DNA of 42,547 nt from Aminicenans sp964648465 (GTDB lineage: Bacteria > Acidobacteriota > Aminicenantia > Aminicenantales > Aminicenantaceae): contig CAZYMU010000025.1 in NCBI GenBank assembly GCA_964648465.1, forward strand, positions 1-42,547. Direction: 5' to 3'. Of the stretch, positions 40,345 through 42,547 are shown piece after piece. Under the pieces are notes generated by a model. It saw nothing but the letters and a program-made list of their open reading frames with translations. It ran no database searches and had not been told where the DNA came from. Both the position numbers and the translations under genes were made by a program. Position 1 is the first letter of the stretch, and every line of letters starts with the position of its first letter.

Positions 40345-42547
40345 TTACAACCACCGTCTGATCCAGGACCTGATGCCTCCGGATGCTTTAACTATAACCA
40401 TGGGTTTCCTGCATTTCTGTGCTACAGCATGGGAAACAGAATCCCTTGTGATCTGATAAATCAATGGATCTCTGGTTGTACCAAGGACGACCAAATCATA
40501 ATTTTCAGATTCATCAAGAATGGCTTCTATTATATTTTGGGAATCCACTTTTTTGATTTTAATTCGATTGAAATTTATATGACTTCGGTTATGATTCCGT
40601 GCTCTGTATGATCTGGGATACTGTACCGAATCAATTTTGTTTTTGTGATCATTCACACTAAAAGCAATTATTTCCGCATTGTCTCTCTCTGCCAGTATGC
40701 TTGCAATTTCAAGAGCAAAAACTCCATTTGGTCCTCCTGCCAGAGGCACTAATATTCGTTTAAACTCACGATTTCCAAGGTCTTTTAAAACAATGACATT
40801 GCATGGGGCCCGTTCAATAATAATATCTACAGTGCTGCCCAGTCTGAATACGGAGCTTTTAGGTTGACCATGCCAACCCATAATTAGCATGTCGATTTTC
40901 TTTTCCCTTACAGCACTTAGGATACCACGGGCGATATTTCTACAATACCTTATGGTTGTAGTGATAGGAAATTTGATAACAAGATAGAGCATCGCCTCCA
41001 CAATTCCTTCTTTTCCTTCCATCATGAATTTTTCAGCATCGGCTAAAGGAACCTGCTTCGGAACAGGCACCATGTGAAGCAGATTAACTCTGGCATTTTT
41101 GGCTTCACTGAGTACGTAAGTAGCACGAATCATCTGGAGCGCATTATCAGGATTTGCTACAGAAACCATGATATGGTATTGGTCGCTTTCAGGGACTTTC
41201 TCTTCTTCAATGACCCTAATTTCATCTTCGGTGGAGATGGCATGTGATTTCGAATATAAATAATATATAGCAATTCCTGAAATAATCCAGGCTGGGCCTA
41301 TAGTCCAGGATATCCAGCTCATTTTTACAAGCGAAACAGCAATTATAGCCTGACAGACAAAAGCAATAATTGGCAGCCATGGAAAGAAAGGCATAATAAA
41401 TCCATAACTCAATTCGTCACCCATATTCAGGCGGATTCTGATTACACACATATTTACAAGAAAAAAAAGGAAAAGAAACATGATACTTGCACTAGAAGCT
41501 ACATCCATAGTTGGAAGCAGTATTGCCACTGTTATGACAATACATCCAGAAAACATAAGTGCAACCCATGGTGTCTTTCGTATGTGTGAAATACTTGCAA
41601 AGAATTTAGGCAACATACGATCACGACCAAGCGCATATGATACCCTCGTAGCAGAATATATAGTTGCATTCAAGGCAGAAAGAGAAGCGAATATTACCGC
41701 CAAAGTTAGGAGAAAATTACCGAACGGCATAAGACGCGAAACAGCTTCCCCGAATCCTCTTTCTTTAAAACTTCCAATCCACTCCCATGGAACTCCTTCA
41801 ACTCCAGGAGATCCTGCTTTTACTGCAACAATTGCAGCAAAAGAAACTGCCACATAAGTGAATGTTGCTATAGAAACAGAATAAATCATCGCCTTTGGAA
41901 GATTTCGTTTGGGGTCAATTGTTTCATCTCCTGCTTGAGCAATTACCTCATAGCCTTCAAAAGCAACATATGTAAACCCCATTGTTATAAGAACCTTTGA
42001 CCAGCCATAAGGAAGAAACGGTGAGATGTTCTGAAGCCTTGAGGGATCTATCATTGCTACAATAATACCTACACCTCCGATGAGAATGAGAAAAAGGGTT
42101 TGACCAAGCGTAAAAAATGCTCCAATTTTACCAGTTTTCGAAACTCCGCTATAATTTATATAAAGGAAGAATATTGCAATAAGAAACGCAACGATTTTTT
42201 CTGTTATGTTTGTTGAAAAAGGGAGCCAGCTCAATAATCCCAGGCCTTCGAAATATCTTACAGTGTAAATTGCAAAAGTCACCGCATATAGACTTCCAGC
42301 CACACTCGATGCGAACCACTCCATCCATCCTGCTGTAAAACTTGCACCACGTCCAAAAGCCAAACGGGCAAAATTATATGCACCACCTGCACGAGGAATT
42401 GCTGAACTCAATTCAGCGTAAGATAAAGCTGTGAATAAAGCGATTACTCCATTTAGAGTAAATGTAAGGAGAACCCCGCCCGGACCTGCAACATAAACCG
42501 CATTTCCTATTCCAAGAAAAACTCCCGCACCAATCATCATCCCAAGA
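40345..42547 (-). CDS. APC-superfamily amino acid permease fused to two UspA-like domains (N-terminus truncated)
   Basis: The frame remains open to the right edge (Leu-Gly-Met-Met-Ile-Gly-Ala-Gly), so the first few codons are missing. The membrane part has about 12 hydrophobic segments and the APC signature GAGVFLGIGNAVYVAGPGG. It also has SYAELSSAIPRAGGAYNFAR and FVAFEGYEVIAQAGDETIDP-type segments (here YVAFEGYEVIAQ). The cytoplasmic tail has two Usp domains. The first contains LIMGWHGQPKSSVFRLGST, close to the ATP-binding G-2x-G-9x-GS/T pattern. The second (KRILVPLAGGPNGVFALEIA to VVLGTTRDP) has lost it. It is convergent with the GcvPB-like gene, 17 bases apart. A regulated amino-acid importer for the pathway next to it is a natural inference. 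Confidence 0.87.
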   Translation of the reverse strand, partial: LGMMIGAGVFLGIGNAVYVAGPGGVLLTFTLNGVIALFTALSYAELSSAIPRAGGAYNFARLAFGRGASFTAGWMEWFASSVAGSLYAVTFAIYTVRYFEGLGLLSWLPFSTNITEKIVAFLIAIFFLYINYSGVSKTGKIGAFFTLGQTLFLILIGGVGIIVAMIDPSRLQNISPFLPYGWSKVLITMGFTYVAFEGYEVIAQAGDETIDPKRNLPKAMIYSVSIATFTYVAVSFAAIVAVKAGSPGVEGVPWEWIGSFKERGFGEAVSRLMPFGNFLLTLAVIFASLSALNATIYSATRVSYALGRDRMLPKFFASISHIRKTPWVALMFSGCIVITVAILLPTMDVASSASIMFLFLFFLVNMCVIRIRLNMGDELSYGFIMPFFPWLPIIAFVCQAIIAVSLVKMSWISWTIGPAWIISGIAIYYLYSKSHAISTEDEIRVIEEEKVPESDQYHIMVSVANPDNALQMIRATYVLSEAKNARVNLLHMVPVPKQVPLADAEKFMMEGKEGIVEAMLYLVIKFPITTTIRYCRNIARGILSAVREKKIDMLIMGWHGQPKSSVFRLGSTVDIIIERAPCNVIVLKDLGNREFKRILVPLAGGPNGVFALEIASILAERDNAEIIAFSVNDHKNKIDSVQYPRSYRARNHNRSHINFNRIKIKKVDSQNIIEAILDESENYDLVVLGTTRDPLIYQITRDSVSHAVAQKCRKPMVIVKASGGIRSWIRRWL

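Noticed and set aside
1..42547. tRNA, rRNA, CRISPR array, insertion sequence or prophage genes
   Set aside because: I looked for cloverleaf-like segments, regularly spaced repeats, transposase or phage proteins and saw none.

Overview
The window reads as a piece of an AT-rich chromosome from an anaerobic, peptide- and amino-acid-using Gram-negative bacterium. Several secreted or lipoprotein hydrolases, a tungsten-type aldehyde:ferredoxin oxidoreductase, a corrinoid methyltransferase set and a MacB/FtsX-like permease behind a sigma-54 promoter fit Candidatus Aminicenantes or a nearby Acidobacteriota/FCB-type lineage. That placement is inference from gene content; no rRNA or marker gene is present. 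I see no tRNA, rRNA, CRISPR array, insertion sequence or phage gene.

Layout. 1-4.9 kb: the tail of a sortilin-like beta-propeller protein, then a corrinoid C1 module: a stand-alone cobalamin reactivation domain, a class I aminotransferase with an apparently non-canonical start, an MttB-family methyltransferase without pyrrolysine, and its corrinoid protein. 4.9-5.8 kb: two unrecognised small proteins. 5.9-8.6 kb: a vSGLT-like sodium/galactose symporter and galactokinase. 8.7-11.4 kb: a full sortilin-like protein. 11.4-14.1 kb: an orphan MacB/FtsX-type permease behind a clear -24/-12 promoter with CGGACA-type inverted repeats. 14.2-19.8 kb (minus): an operon of an M14-like pseudo-peptidase, an active-looking M14 carboxypeptidase and a lipoprotein amidohydrolase. 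20.0-31.0 kb (plus): C69 dipeptidase, second full sortilin-like protein, lipoprotein esterase-like protein, aldehyde:ferredoxin oxidoreductase and S9 peptidase. 31.2-33.5 kb: AMP-forming acyl-CoA synthetase and O6-alkylguanine-DNA alkyltransferase.

33.5-42.5 kb is the most unusual part. A homocysteine S-methyltransferase and an ornithine-cyclodeaminase/mu-crystallin family enzyme (minus) face an operon of two short-chain dehydrogenases followed by a GcvPA/GcvPB-like pair (plus). An APC permease fused to two UspA-like domains converges on it. The GcvP-like pair keeps the PLP lysine but has rewritten several signature segments of glycine decarboxylase, and no gcvH, gcvT or lipoamide dehydrogenase lies nearby. 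I infer a dedicated catabolic or salvage pathway for an amino acid or methylated amino acid other than glycine.

Working together (inference): secreted peptidases and beta-propeller proteins release peptides and amino acids. Aminotransferase and AOR oxidise amino-acid carbon through 2-oxoacids and aldehydes to acids, and the acyl-CoA synthetase could activate those acids. The MttB/corrinoid/reactivase set and the homocysteine methyltransferase supply and consume methyl groups.
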